Made by a program: the position numbers and the translations under genes. This document shows positions 9,901 through 20,301 of a DNA stretch of 64,000 nucleotides, piece by piece (positions within the stretch are counted from its first letter, which is position 1; every line of letters starts with the position of its first letter). The DNA is from Orobanche coerulescens (Eukaryota > Streptophyta > Magnoliopsida > Lamiales > Orobanchaceae), in assembly GCA_033398695.1 (NCBI GenBank), contig CM065819.1, positions 8,729,501-8,793,500 of the forward strand, in the 5' to 3' direction. The notes beneath the pieces are model-generated. The model made no database searches, was not told the DNA's origin, and saw nothing but the letters and a program-made list of their open reading frames with translations.

Positions 9901-11510
9901 ATCATCCGGGGAAAGCAAACGTAGTAGCCGATGCTTTGAGCCGTAAACCTGTTTCTCTTCGAGTGTTGGAAGCACTTACATCCCAAACCAGCATTCAGCG
10001 GGAACTGATCCGCGAAGGGATTGAAGTATGGGCACCAGGAATCCAAGGGCAACTATATGTGATGGAACTGACTTCATCACTAGTCGAGGAGATCAAATCT
10101 AAGCAGTTGAACGATTCTCTGATCCTTCGGTTATGTGACGAAGTAAAGAAAGGAAAGGCCCCAGGATTCGTGATTCAAGATGATGGAGTTCTGAGATTTC
10201 AGAGTCGATTTTGCGTTCCCGACGATGATGGTTTGAGACGGACAATTCTGAAGGAAGCTCACAGCGCGCCCTATTCTATTCACCCGGGCAGAAGTAAAAT
10301 GTATAAAGATCTTAAACAAAACTTCTGGTGGGGGAATATGAAGAAGGACGTAGCAGAGTACGTTTCAAAGTGTTTCACTTGTCAGCAGGTTAAGATTGAA
10401 CATCAGCGACCTGCCGGAATGTTAAAGCCGCTTCCGATCCCTGAGTGGAAGTGGGAGGATATCTCGATGGATTTCATCACCAGTATGCCAAGGACTAGAA
10501 CGGGAATGAACATGATTTGTGTTATAGTTGATCGACTAACCAAGTCGGCTCATTTCCTAGGAATTAAAGATACGTGGGGACCCGAGAGATTAGCGCGAGT
10601 ATTTATTGCAGAGATAGTCAGATTGCATGGGACGCCGAAGACCATTATTTCGGATCGAGATGGTCGTTTCGTGTCGCACTTCTGGAAGGCAGTTCATAGG
10701 GCTTTGGGGACTGAGCTCAACTTTAGCACGACTTATCATCCCCAAACGGACGGTCAGTCCGAAAGGACTATACAAACAGTAGAAGACATGCTTAGAGCCT
10801 GTGCTTTGGATTGGTCAACTGATTGGGAAGTTCATTTGCCATTGATTGAATTCACCTACAATAATAGTTGGCATGCTTCTATCAAGATGGCACCATTTGA
10901 AGCTTTGCACGGGAGAAGATGTCGATCACCCCTGTGCTGGGATGATTCTTCGGACTTGATCGGGACAGAACCGGAATTGATAGTTCAGACTCAAGAGAAG
11001 ATAGCTTTGATTCGGGAAAGACTTTTGACTGCCCAGAGTCGACAGAAGTCTTATGCAGACGTACGTCGTCGCCCTCTAGAGTTCGACGTCGGGGACCATG
11101 TACTATTGAAGGTGTCTCCTACACGAGGGATTTTCCATTTTGGGAGGAGAAGTAAGCTAAGTCCGAGATATATCGGGCCATTTGAGGTCTTAGAGAGAGT
11201 TGGGGATTTAGCATACAGGTTGGCTTTACCACCATCACTGAGTCACGTTCACAATATGTTTCACGTATCCCAATTGCGGAAGTATGTACCAGATCCCAGT
11301 CACGTCATTGATTTCGACGAGATCAAGATAGCTAATGATGGCACCTTCGAAGAGAGACCAATCAAGATACTTGAGAGTCGGATCAAACAATTGAGAAATA
11401 AACCAATACACTAGGTTAAAGTACAATGGTCACGACATGGAGCTGAAGAGGCCACTTGGGAAACAGAGGACAGTATGAAGGTTAGATATCCAGAGTTGTT
11501 TTCATCTTAA
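6973..11510 (+). pseudogene. Element A gag-pol polyprotein, broken
   Basis: Gag starts at the ATG at 6973 with an Arg/Gly-rich N-terminus (MLRGGRGRGRGN). A deletion near 7205, judged against element B, shifts the frame. Two CX2CX4HX4C zinc knuckles follow (about 7837-7877 and 7897-7938). The retropepsin motif is DSGA at 8169; RT has FIDDILIYS near 9166-9195; RNase H begins at VYSDAS near 9604. Integrase has its HHCC zinc site (about 10260-10384) and the D-D-35-E set, with the glutamate in GQSERT near 10760. The C-terminus has a chromodomain-like WSRHG...EEATWE tail. In-frame stops are at 7866, 8544, 9204 and 11412; the natural stop is 11508-11510. Between the stops the frame is well kept, so decay is recent. 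Confidence 0.92.
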
Positions 11511-11533
11511 GTTTCGGGACGAAACTTTGTTTT

Positions 11534-11545
11534 AGGGAGGAAGGA
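11534..11545 (+). other. Polypurine tract, element A
   Basis: AGGGAGGAAGGA directly abuts the 3' LTR, as needed for plus-strand priming. The conserved TTTCGGGACGAAACT stretch of these elements lies just upstream. Confidence 0.85.
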
Positions 11546-13928
11546 TGTAATACCCGAGATTTCTGATATGTATTTGGGAACTTGTGATATTGTAATTGTT
11601 GCACTTTAATCTGAGTATTATTCTCCGTATCTCATAGTCCGGTGTTGTTGAGCATATGATTTCATGAATGTGATATAAAATTGTGATTCTGCGCATGTAG
11701 CGCACGCTATCGGCTATGTGTAGCGTACGCTAAGATGGATCCATAGCGCACGCTACAAAGGAACATTAGTGCACGCTATGCGTGGTCAATATGATTGAGA
11801 CGTGTGGTAGGTGAGATCAGGCCGGGGATCTTGGTCGGATTGTGTCGGGATGAACCTGGACGGCTTTCGGGAAAAGCCAAGTCAACTCCTTAGCACACGC
11901 TACTGGCATGTGAATAGCGCATGCTAAGTGCTGAGTACAGTGAAGTCAGTAAGATGTTAGCGCACGCTACGAGTATGGACTAGCGCGCGCTAATAACCAT
12001 TTTCTATAAATAGGACAGCATCCTTTTCGTATTTTCAGTCTTTTCTCTTCCAACATCCGAATCCTTATACTTAGAGTATTACTCTCTACATCCTAAACAC
12101 TTCCTATCAGCATCCTAGCTCGTGTTGAAGATTGTAGATCATTGAGGATTGGTGTTCAAGCCTTCGACGTTGGATTGCTTCGATTTCCTCCTTGTTCTTC
12201 ACTACTTTGAGGTAGGTGATTCTTCACTAATATTAGTAGTGTTCTAGAGGACGTTTTGTCATGCTTATCTAGTCAGTTAGATTCGTTAATAGTCGATCAT
12301 CATGTGTTAAAAGGATATTTTCGATGTTTCGGCACTTATTCATCGTATAATCCTTTGAACCTTTTTAGTGTTGGACTCCTAAACGTATTCATGTATCTTC
12401 AAAACTGTTTATGACCAGTATGGGGAGAACATCAAGTTCTTATGTTTTGACATGATAGAATCATACGTTTGGGACATGAAATGGATTGGACTTAGGATGT
12501 TTCTTGAAGATCAAAGATGAATTATGGTGTTGTGATGATTATACGTACCCTTGTATCTTGTAGTCGTTTAATCAATAACAAACCGTATGAGCATAATATA
12601 CACTGATATGGCTTGTATTAACATTGAGGATTTCATGAGTTTTCATCACCTTTAGCTCAAGTTTTACCCAGTAGTGACTGCCATGCACGATTAGCGCACG
12701 CTAAGATGTATATATTAACGTGCGCTATCGGGAACGAGTAACGTGCGCTACGTTGGATACGTAACGTACGTTATATCATCGAGCACGATACCGGCATTGC
12801 TCAGAAGATCACAAGGCTAATAGCGACGCTAAACACGGTCATTTGCGTGCGTTAGGCAGGCTTAGCGCACGTTACGTATAGTACGTAGCGCGCGCTAAGT
12901 AGTTCAGGCAGAATTCATTTTTAGAGCTTGCGGTCGTTAACTGGATTATTAGACGTTCGTACGACTTGAGGGGAATTCTTTATTATTTCTTAGGTCCGAG
13001 CCTTGCATAGGGGACGATCGAGGGGCGGCGGCATACGGACGCGTGTCATTTGTTGGAGTATTTCCATTCTTGCCATTTTCGAGGCAAGTATCATATGTCG
13101 AGTTCGATTTATATTGAAACTTGAATCATGCTTGTGGTTTTGTTCATATTGTCGAATATGATTTGTATTTCTGTAAATTCTCGTGGTATTCGTTGTTAAT
13201 TGTTCGTATTGATGAACATATTGAAATGCATATATGTGTGCATAATTGATTGATTTATGGTATAAATGATCCGAGGGGATCATGAGGATCTATGCTGAGG
13301 GCGCTGGATCGAATGTCCACCATGCGTTGGTCCGACGGGATCATCATGGGGATCTATGCTGAGGGCGCTGGATCGCTGGACGGGTTTTCCACCATGCGTT
13401 GGTTCGACGGGATCATCATGGGGATCTATACCAAGGGCGCTGGATCGCTGGATTACCCTGTACTGTGTTGATGGAATCGTGAGGATTCGCATCGTTGGAT
13501 TCTGGTGACGGAAGTCCGTTTTGCATGTTTTATGATGCACTGATGATTTATGTATTATGATACTTGTACTAGCATTGTTTTGCTAACCCCTTTGGGGGTG
13601 GACATTGTTTTGATGTTCAGGTAGCCGAGGAGCGGGGAAGCAACCACAGTACCGACAAAACGATGAAATGGCTCAGTGATGTGGTTGATGTTTATTGTTA
13701 TTCTGATTTGTCTTCTTGGTTCATTTAGTACTCGAGTACGTCTGTTTTAATAATGTCATTTCGATATGGTTGTATAAGTTAACTCATTTGATCGGTTGAA
13801 TCAAATCTGTATTTGAACTTCAGTTGTACGATTGGATTATATTTACAATTCTTTTAAATTAGCCTTGTAAATCCTTACTTAAAGGGTTTACGACGCTGTA
13901 ATTATTCCGAATATCTTGGGGTGTTACA
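11546..13928 (+). repeat. Element A 3' LTR (2383 bp)
   Basis: Nearly identical to 4348-6731, with the same promoter array (TATA 12005-12012), minisatellite and hairpins. Differences are concentrated at 12715-12905 (second palindrome array) and 13645-13667. Confidence 0.95.
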
Positions 13929-14155
13929 TTCGACCCCTGTGTGTGTAATGTTATTTAAGTCAGTTTTGTCGATTGGGTTGTGTGACCTCATCGGTCGGTG
14001 TATTCACGTGTAAGTGACCATATCGGTCTGTATCATTTTATTGTTTGACCCTGGCTGGGCATGCATCTGGTTGTTTATGGATGTTTAGCCTGGTAGATCC
14101 TCGTGGAAAGGGTCTACAGCGTGTAATATTCCCATATGGTTTTGGGGGGTGTTAC
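13929..14155 (+). mobile_element. LTR of gypsy family G, copy 2, right part
   Basis: It resumes copy 2 after element A, starting with the duplicated TTCGA, and ends GGGGGGTGTTACA at 14155. It aligns with 3519-3742 of copy 1, including the GTAGATCC...GGGTCTAC hairpin. Confidence 0.75.
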
Positions 14156-14214
14156 ATCTGATCCCCGTGGTCATTAGCACCACGGTTACGACCACAACCT
14201 CTGCCCCTCGGCAT
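14156..14214 (-). pseudogene. Gag N-terminal scrap of another gypsy element (H)
   Basis: On the minus strand an ATG at 14214 opens an Arg/Gly-rich start, MPRGRGCGRNRG, like the gag starts of A, B and D. It has the same AG|T-ATG context. It is cut after about 19 codons by the G LTR. Confidence 0.55.
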
Positions 14215-14613
14215 ACTAACAAGCAACAACCTATCGCAACGAAAGATCATAACACATACCAAAGATATTCACATCTCCGTCTTCAATCAAACACAATGAA
14301 ATCATATATACATTATGATTTAATTCAAACTAGAGCACAATATACAAAATATTATCCCGACAATTTACATTTAAAATATCATTGCTATATGAACTATAAT
14401 TGAAATGAAATTAAAGTCATTCATTATATCAAAACCACCTTCTGTACGGTCCCGCGCCGGAACCCACCAAGTTGAAAATCATTTTCAAAAACATTCAAAA
14501 ATGCTAAAAAGGCCGATGACGGTAATACTTTTCAAATACTCACCAAAGCCATTTTCCAAATACCAAATACCATCATAAAAAAATACCATTTGAAATTACA
14601 AGGCGAAGACGCC
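14215..14613. other. AT-rich stretch without recognised features
   Basis: It probably contains the leader of the minus-strand gag scrap (H). A GTGAGT on the minus strand near 14548-14553 could be a splice donor. Otherwise nothing is recognised; the plus-strand open frame at 14149-14403 crosses the LTR boundary and is not considered coding. Confidence 0.4.
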
Positions 14614-16246
14614 TGATAAGTGTCAGTTTTATACACTTATCCATGGTTTGTATCGATAAATTTCACCCATAATTGTGCTAGTCTACTCGTTTTTTGCTTT
14701 TAATTAATTAGTTTTTAATAATTTTATTTTTATCGGATGATGATGTAAATCTAGTCTTAATCGGATTGAATTACTGATTTATTCAAGAAATAACATGTTT
14801 ATAAAATATTCACTTTGTTGAATTTTTATGTATTCATGTTGTAGGGCTTTCCGAGACGAGTTCGGCAGTCTTTCCGGATTCAAAATCAGAGTTATATATC
14901 AAAAGTTATCATCCGAAGAAGATTTGGGGCAAAAACGCAAAGTCTGAGAAAATCTGGGCATAAAATGAAGTCTGAAACTCTATACGGGCGTAACATCATA
15001 ACATACGGGCGTAACTCACAAGACATAAAGCCGTAGCCTACTTACGGCCGTAACTCATGTATATTACGGCCGTAAGTCATCCAAGTTACGGCCGTAACTC
15101 CTGACTGTTACGGCCGTAACTCTTGGCAGATTGTGATCATTTGTATAATTTTTTATACTTTTGGTCTATTATTGAGGGGATGGCTGGCATTGATCCGATC
15201 TAATGTAATAATGCTGGAGTTTTGGAGCTATTAGATGACTTTAGGTGTATAAATAGACCCCTTAGATCCTTCATCATTCATCATTCATCTTATAATTTTT
15301 CCACTTTTTGTAATATTTTCTTTTTGTGTGAAGAACACACTTGTGTTCTTGAGTGATTTGTGTTAGTGTGGTATAGCATATGTTGTTCAGAGAGTTTATT
15401 GCTCCTTTCTCCTTTATCTACTAAGGGAGTTAGGATCAATTCTGTCTCTTGTTCAACTAATAATGACCACTCAAACTTGTATTATGTATATTAAACCCTT
15501 CATGGGCTAAGTTACCTTAGTTGGGATTATAAACAAGGTTAGTCACGTTATTTAAGTTTGTATAAAGATCTATTGTGAATTACTTATTATTGTGTGTGAT
15601 TTTCATTATTTTAACAATCTTTATTTATTTGGCCAATAAATAACGATATTTATGGTCTTCATATGTTTCGAAAGAAAATATGTTTGATTAGATCAAATGA
15701 TCTTCACTCTAAGTTGTTCTAGGGGATAGAAATATACCTCTAGACCTTAGATGATTCTTTGAGTTATTTTCATAAATCCTAATGCTATGTATTGAAGCCA
15801 ATCAACATAGAAATATAGTGGATTGATTCAATATATAAGGGGCGTTTTATAGTTCGAAAGAGAAACCGTCTTTTTAAGGAAAATCGAATCTACACAACAT
15901 AATAAGTAAATTCATCTTATGATCTCCTATACATCTTCTATAACTAATGACGAACTAAGTTTGTAATCCCAACTATTTCATTTTATCATTAATCAATCTA
16001 TTATTGTTGCAATCTTTTTATTTCCTTAAAATATTAGAACTATTATTGCATTTTCTTTGCAATTATTAAACCAAACTCTTTAATTGTGTGTTTCACTCAT
16101 ATTAGTATCTATAAAAATAAACTAATAGTGTATAATTATAATTATAACCAAACTTCCTCGTGGGATCGATAAACCGGACTCAAAAAGTCCACTTACTACT
16201 TGATACGATATCGTGCACTTGCGATAGTTACACTAAGAACGTGTCA
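14614..16246 (+). repeat. Tat-like LTR (5' or solo)
   Basis: It starts TGATAAGTGTCAG (or at TGTCAG, 14621) and ends GTGTCA, followed at once by a spacer and the tRNA-Asp primer site, which fixes its 3' boundary. It contains a promoter with TATAAATA at 15248-15255 and a four-copy palindrome array. No second copy is in the window, so LTR divergence cannot be estimated. Confidence 0.75.
14982..15255 (+). promoter_or_regulatory. Tat-like LTR promoter: TTACGGCCGTAA array at exact 22-bp period, plus TATA
   Basis: Four perfect 12-bp palindromes TTACGGCCGTAA start at 15042, 15064, 15086 and 15108, each separated by a non-conserved 10-bp spacer. Two imperfect copies (ATACGGGCGTAA) precede at 14982 and 15003. 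A TATAAATA box follows at 15248-15255. Confidence 0.7.
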
Positions 16247-16252
16247 AGTTTT

Positions 16253-16270
16253 TGGCGCCGTTGCCGGGGA
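16253..16270 (+). other. Primer binding site, tRNA-Asp
   Basis: TGGCGCCGTTGCCGGGGA is the 18-base complement of the plant tRNA-Asp 3' end and is characteristic of the Tat/Athila lineages. It sits six bases after the LTR end. Confidence 0.9.
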
Positions 16271-16477
16271 AGTATAAGTGTTATTTTTGAAATCTTACAT
16301 TGTAAACTATTTTTATAGATACAAATTTCTCGACGTTGTAACTTAGTACTCAATTGTGTTTGTCCGGTCAAGTGGCGGATAACGGTACTCCGTGACTATT
16401 AAAGTCGGATTTTTCAGTTTCCCACAACAACTGATATTTGTAGATATTTTATCCTTTTTCATTTTATTTTTTTTATC
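16271..16477 (+). other. Untranslated leader of the Tat-like unit
   Basis: AT-rich sequence between the primer site and the first ATG, with no gag-like frame and no motif I recognise. Confidence 0.5.
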
Positions 16478-17101
16478 ATGGAAGAAACTTTGAATAAAAT
16501 TGACAAAAGATTTCCCTTTCTAGGCAAAAATGTCATTTTAAAAATTTACAAGGCAAGGCTTGAAAGGATGAGGTTGCTTATGAATAAAAGCATACCTTTT
16601 GATATTCGATTCATAATTGAAGCCAAAATAAGAATAGCAGGTGAATTCACAGAAACACCAACTAGATTTTTACCAGGGCTTGGAAAAAGTTCATATGCCA
16701 AGAAATGACGAGCAAAGATGATAGCCGTTTGCTATAAATGTGCTAGATGGAACTGTAATTTAAAATGTCGGTCTTTAGGAATTCCATCTACAAACAGAGA
16801 AGATAAAATTCAATTCATTAAGGATGGTCTGAATAAAGAGAATCCAGATAATATCGAAATTTCTCTTGACACGCATCCTAGTGGACTCATACATTACAGA
16901 ATTCGATGTTTGTGGAATAAATTCAAACCAGAATATGAACAACGTCTTGGGAATCTGACGTTAAAAGATCCTGTTTGCCAATTTGTAAGAAAATTGGATG
17001 GTAAGCTTCTCCCCGACTCATTGAAGGCGTTTAGGCCGTTTCTGAACGTAAAATCAGAGGAAGATGTGAGCCACAATCACAACTACTGTACATACATGTG
17101 A
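16478..17101 (+). pseudogene. Small basic Cys-cluster protein, one in-frame stop; function unknown
   Basis: One frame from the ATG at 16478 to 17101 is split by a TGA at 16706-16708. The first 76 codons are Lys/Arg-rich and end in a basic patch (KSSYAKK). Just after the stop is a compact cysteine cluster, CYKCARWNCNLKC, then a GIPSTN...FIKDGL segment and about 85 further residues with no known motif. A basic patch directly before a Cys cluster, followed by a G-I-x-x-N...F-I-x-x-G pattern, recalls the cysteine-rich nucleic-acid-binding proteins of betaflexiviruses. The Cys spacing (CX2CX4CX3C) does not match them, so this is only a weak lead. It sits between the tRNA-Asp primer site and the LOG-like ORF, where gag would normally be. 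Confidence 0.4.
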
Positions 17102-17244
17102 GTATCTTTTATTTTTGTCGTATAGTGAGATTTTCTGAATAAAAAAATGTGATACGCGATAAATGCTCATTATTCTATTGAGTAGTTGGAGCGCAATCAA
17201 CGCAATCACAAACTTGTTAAACAATTTTTACCTTCTTTTTCTTC

Positions 17245-17252
17245 TATAAATA
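17245..17252 (+). promoter_or_regulatory. TATA box upstream of the LOG-like ORF
   Basis: TATAAATA lies 80 bases before the LOG ATG, in sequence without any upstream ATG in frame. This is a plausible gene promoter and suggests the ORF could have its own transcription start. Confidence 0.45.
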
Positions 17253-17331
17253 AACATTGTGCTTGTTTCTTTCATCCATCCCTCAAACTTGTACTTTTCT
17301 CTTTTTCTCTCTATAATATTTCTTTTCAAAA

Positions 17332-17693
17332 ATGGAGTCATCATCTTCAACAAAAAAATTTAGCACAGTGTGCATTTTTGGTGGAGCTAGTTATGTAAAA
17401 GAGGCTTGCTTTACTGAAGCAGCCCACAACTTGGGGCGTACCTTAGGAGAAAAATGCATTCATGTAGTTTACGGAGGAGGAAGTCTAGGATTAATGGGAC
17501 GAGCTGCTGCTTCTGCCTATATGGAAGGAGTAAGAGTGTTGGGAATAATTCCAAAATCTCTGGCTGAAAGTAAAATCACCGGGGCAACTATTGGAGATGA
17601 GTTTAGATCTGTAAATATGCAAGATCGCATAACTCACATGATAAATAATTCTGGCACCTTTATCACCCTTCCCGGTGGTTTTGGCACTATTGA
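17332..17693 (+). pseudogene. LOG-like cytokinin riboside 5'-monophosphate phosphoribohydrolase, N-terminal part
   Basis: LOG enzymes release active cytokinin bases from their nucleotide precursors in the cytosol. Residues 1-120 include a Rossmann-type start (TVCIFGGAS, where typical LOGs have CVFCGS), YGGGSLGLMG at 47-56 and PGGFGTI at 114-120. Arg99 matches the catalytic Arg position, but the Lys that normally follows it is Ile (QDRI rather than HQRK). No intron interrupts the frame, whereas plant LOG genes usually have several. Element B is inserted after the Ile120 codon, within ATT-GA|G. The rest continues at 27370. Together the two parts give about 209 residues, the family's normal length, with no other break. 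A retrocopy or retrotransposon-captured gene is likely. Confidence 0.85.
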
Positions 17694-17848
17694 TGTAATA
17701 TCCGGATTTATTACGGTGTATTTCATCTGTATTCAAACCCTGTATTATTCGGATTTGTGGTTTTGATTATTGGAGTATGATATTTCTTGCATTGATATCA
17801 TTGTACATAAGTATAGAAACATGCAAAATTTCTCATGCAAACTCATGA

Positions 17849-18101
17849 TAGCGCACGCTAAGAATGTATCTTAACGCGCGCTATCGGGCTACTATTAGCG
17901 CACGCTATGCAGATAGGAGTTGCGTGCGCTAAGATCTCAATTGTTGAGTGGGACGGCTAGCACATGCGCCAGCCGAGACATGGGTCCGGATAAGATTCCC
18001 GCGGACGAGCCCGGACAATTCTGAAGTCAACCATTATTAGCGCACGCTAAGGAATGCTTAGTAGCGTGTGCTAACTTGTTAAAATGCAGAATATTATAAA
18101 T
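17849..18101 (+). promoter_or_regulatory. Element B U3 promoter: palindrome array plus TATA
   Basis: TAGCGCACGCTA-type sites start at 17849, 17872, 17896 and 17920 (steps 23, 24, 24) and at 18038 and 18062 (step 24). TATAAAT is at 18095-18101. The 3' LTR copy has its TATA at 25399-25405. Confidence 0.7.
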
Positions 18102-18927
18102 GGGACAACAACCGTTTTGGCTTTCATTTCTTTCGCCAATTCTTCATCCTTGAGAGTTCAGAGAGCTGAAATAATCCTCCTACACACTTAGAACACATCT
18201 TGTTGGTGTTTGTATATTGGTTATCACTTGGGAGTAACCATTGAAGTGGAATAGCACCTTGGAGTGGCATACAACCAACCGGAGTTGGATTCTACCTTAC
18301 AGTTTAGTGATTTTCACTATATTAAGGTATGTTCAATCTATCTCCAGACTTAGAGTTGGATTCTAACGATTTGGATGATCATGTTAACGAGATATGGATT
18401 TTCATAGATGAATTATCCAAAGTATATCATGTTTGGAATATTGAGATGATTAAGCCTTAAGTACCTTGATTATGATCATCATGATTCGAATCTTATTACA
18501 TTGAACAAAGTAAAGGAAGCTTCTATCATTGGTAAATCCGAATCTAGTAGATGACTTCATAACAATCATGGACTTGACCTTAACATCATTATTGTTAGAT
18601 AAATCTAAGGGATTGATCATGGAAGGATTTATCTAGTATAGATGGAATGTTAAACAACTTCAGCATGATAATATTGATTGATGTAAAGGTGTTGATATCA
18701 ACCGTTAAGCCTTTCGAATTATCGTATGAAGATTTGTAGTCGAAATGGAATATGGTTTTATATGGTATGCATATCCTTGAATCGGAAGTTGTTGTTATCT
18801 GTAAAAATCATTCATCAGAGTATGAACATGATATTCATGGAGGTAACATGAATTATCACGGAAGATTTCATTGTTTTGATCATAATGAGAACGGTTTACT
18901 GCCCAGCAGTAAACTGCCATGCATAGA

Positions 18928-19142
18928 TAGCGCATGCTAAGCTATTAATATTTAACGTGCGCTATCGAGCACGAGTTAGCGTACGCTACGTTTGGTACGT
19001 AACGTACGCTAGGCCATCGAGCAGTCGATCGGCGATCGGTGAAATCTTGACCATACATAGTTAGCGTACGCTAGGCTTTGTTGTTTGCGTGCGCTATCGA
19101 GCAGACTTAACGCACGCTACACAGAGTACTTAGCGTGCGCTA
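18928..19142 (+). repeat. Second palindrome array in the element B LTR
   Basis: Sites TAGCGCATGCTA (18928), TAACGTGCGCTA (18953), TAGCGTACGCTA (18977) and TAACGTACGCTA (19000) step by 25, 24 and 23 bp, with further copies to TAGCGTGCGCTA ending at 19142. It lies about 850 bp downstream of the TATA box. Confidence 0.7.
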
Positions 19143-19682
19143 AGCAGTTCAGGCAGATTGCATTTTATGAACTTTTGGCTGTAAACCGAATTGTTAAACA
19201 TTCGTAAGACGTGAGATAAATCCTATATCATTTCTTTTGTTAAGGTTTGGTCTCGTTACGTGATTGATTGAGGAGGACGACCTTCGAGTGTTCATATTCG
19301 TGGAAGTGTTGTTCTTGTCTTCAAATCGAGGCAAGTACTTTATTTGTTTTATGTATTGATGTTATACATATTGTCGTGCATGTATGTCGTTGTTGAATGT
19401 CCACCTCGTGTTGGTCCGACGGGATCATCGGGGGATCTATGCTAGCGTGCGCTGGATCATCGGACGGGTTTTTTCACCACGGGTTGGTCTGACGGGATCA
19501 TCGTGGGTTCTAGGCAGTGAACGCTGGATCGACGGAATTACCATGTGTATGTTATGATATCATGTTGTGATTATCAGTTGTGCATGTCATTCTTGAGTTT
19601 CTCGTAGGAGAAGACTCGTTGGTATTTTTCTTGTCGTTTACGTTATTCGTGAGATATGAATAATATGTTGTGGTACTTGTAC

Positions 19683-19712
19683 TAGCATCGTTGTGCTAAC
19701 CCCTTCGGGGGT
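19683..19712 (+). other. Tandem double hairpin in the element B LTR
   Basis: TAGCA-TCGTTG-TGCTA followed by ACCCC-TTC-GGGGGT; the second loop is a TTC instead of the TTT of element A. The 3' LTR copy is at 26989-27018. Confidence 0.6.
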
Positions 19713-20003
19713 GAACATTTTGTTTATGTTCAGGATCCAGGAGAGCGGGAAAACAGCCACTGGAGCTGCATGACGACGAGGGTGCAGAGTGATGTTTCGG
19801 CCGGGTTTATTTATCTGTGTTTATTCGTTATTTCAATAAGTACTCGAGTACGAAGTCATTTGTGATGGATTTGAATTTAGTGATGTGTTATTGAGTTCCT
19901 GTTGAACAATTGTACTTTCAGTATTTGGTAAGAACTGTTGTATCTTAAATCCGTTATTTCCATTCGTTAGTACCCTTTAATGTCTGTTCAATTCTTCAGC
20001 CTT

Positions 20004-20028
20004 GTAAATCCTTATGTAAAGGATTTAC
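20004..20028 (+). other. Terminal hairpin of the element B LTR
   Basis: GTAAATCC (20004-20011) pairs perfectly with GGATTTAC (20021-20028). ACGGCGCTGTAATATTCC and the LTR end follow. Confidence 0.55.
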
Positions 20029-20071
20029 GGCGCTGTAATATTCCTGAATATATCGGGGGTGTTACAGAATA

Positions 20072-20083
20072 TGGTATCAGAGC
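20072..20083 (+). other. Primer binding site, initiator tRNA-Met (perfect)
   Basis: TGGTATCAGAGC, five bases after the 5' LTR, is the exact initiator tRNA-Met complement. Confidence 0.92.
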
Positions 20084-20198
20084 TAATATTATGGATATCT
20101 TGGCCGTTGGGTTAAAATAGGGGTCAGTTATGTCTTTTGAGGTAACCGGCCGTGAATGACATCACTGCACTGCCTACGTCTTCATGCGAACGGTGGTT

Positions 20199-20300
20199 GT
20201 AAGTTCCTAAACTCTATCTCGTTCTTTACATGTTGTGTCTATTTATACTCGAATATTATAACGATGCTGTTTCCTGTATATTGAGTATTTATTCTTACAG
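20199..20300 (+). other. Possible leader intron just before gag (element B)
   Basis: Donor GGTT|GTAAGT at 20199 and acceptor ATTCTTACAG ending at 20300; the gag ATG is at 20302, again one base after AG. Confidence 0.5.
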
Positions 20301-20301
20301 T

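Larger units (their letters stand above)
4348..13928 (+). mobile_element. Element A: full-length Ty3/gypsy chromovirus (Tekay-like), pol broken
   Basis: Both boundaries are exact: LTRs start TGTAATACCCG (4348 and 11546) and end GGGGTGTTACA (6731 and 13928). The element is flanked by TTCGA on both sides (4343-4347, 13929-13933). Inside are a tRNA-iMet primer site, a leader with a possible intron, gag-pol and a polypurine tract. The protein order protease-RT-RNase H-integrase with a WSRHG...EEATWE chromodomain-like tail identifies a chromovirus. It inserted into an LTR of family G. The polyprotein carries one frameshifting deletion and four stop codons, so this copy is not autonomous. Confidence 0.95.
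17694..20066 (+). repeat. Element B 5' LTR (2373 bp)
   Basis: Nearly identical to 24998-27364 (2367 bp). It holds two palindrome arrays, a two-copy minisatellite (19397-19545), a double hairpin (19683-19712) and a terminal hairpin (20004-20028). The small open frame at 18752-18940 is not repeated intact in the 3' LTR and is not a gene. Confidence 0.95.

Noticed and set aside
15042..15119. CRISPR-like array (12-bp repeats with 10-bp spacers)
   Set aside because: Repeat and spacer are far too short, and the array is inside an LTR promoter of a plant element.
16253..16270. tRNA gene
   Set aside because: It is only the 18-base complement of a tRNA 3' end (primer site); no cloverleaf is present here or at the other primer sites.
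17099..17107. Splice donor (GTGAGT) at the end of the Cys-cluster ORF joining it to LOG
   Set aside because: No acceptor in a suitable context precedes the LOG ATG, and a TATA box lies between them.
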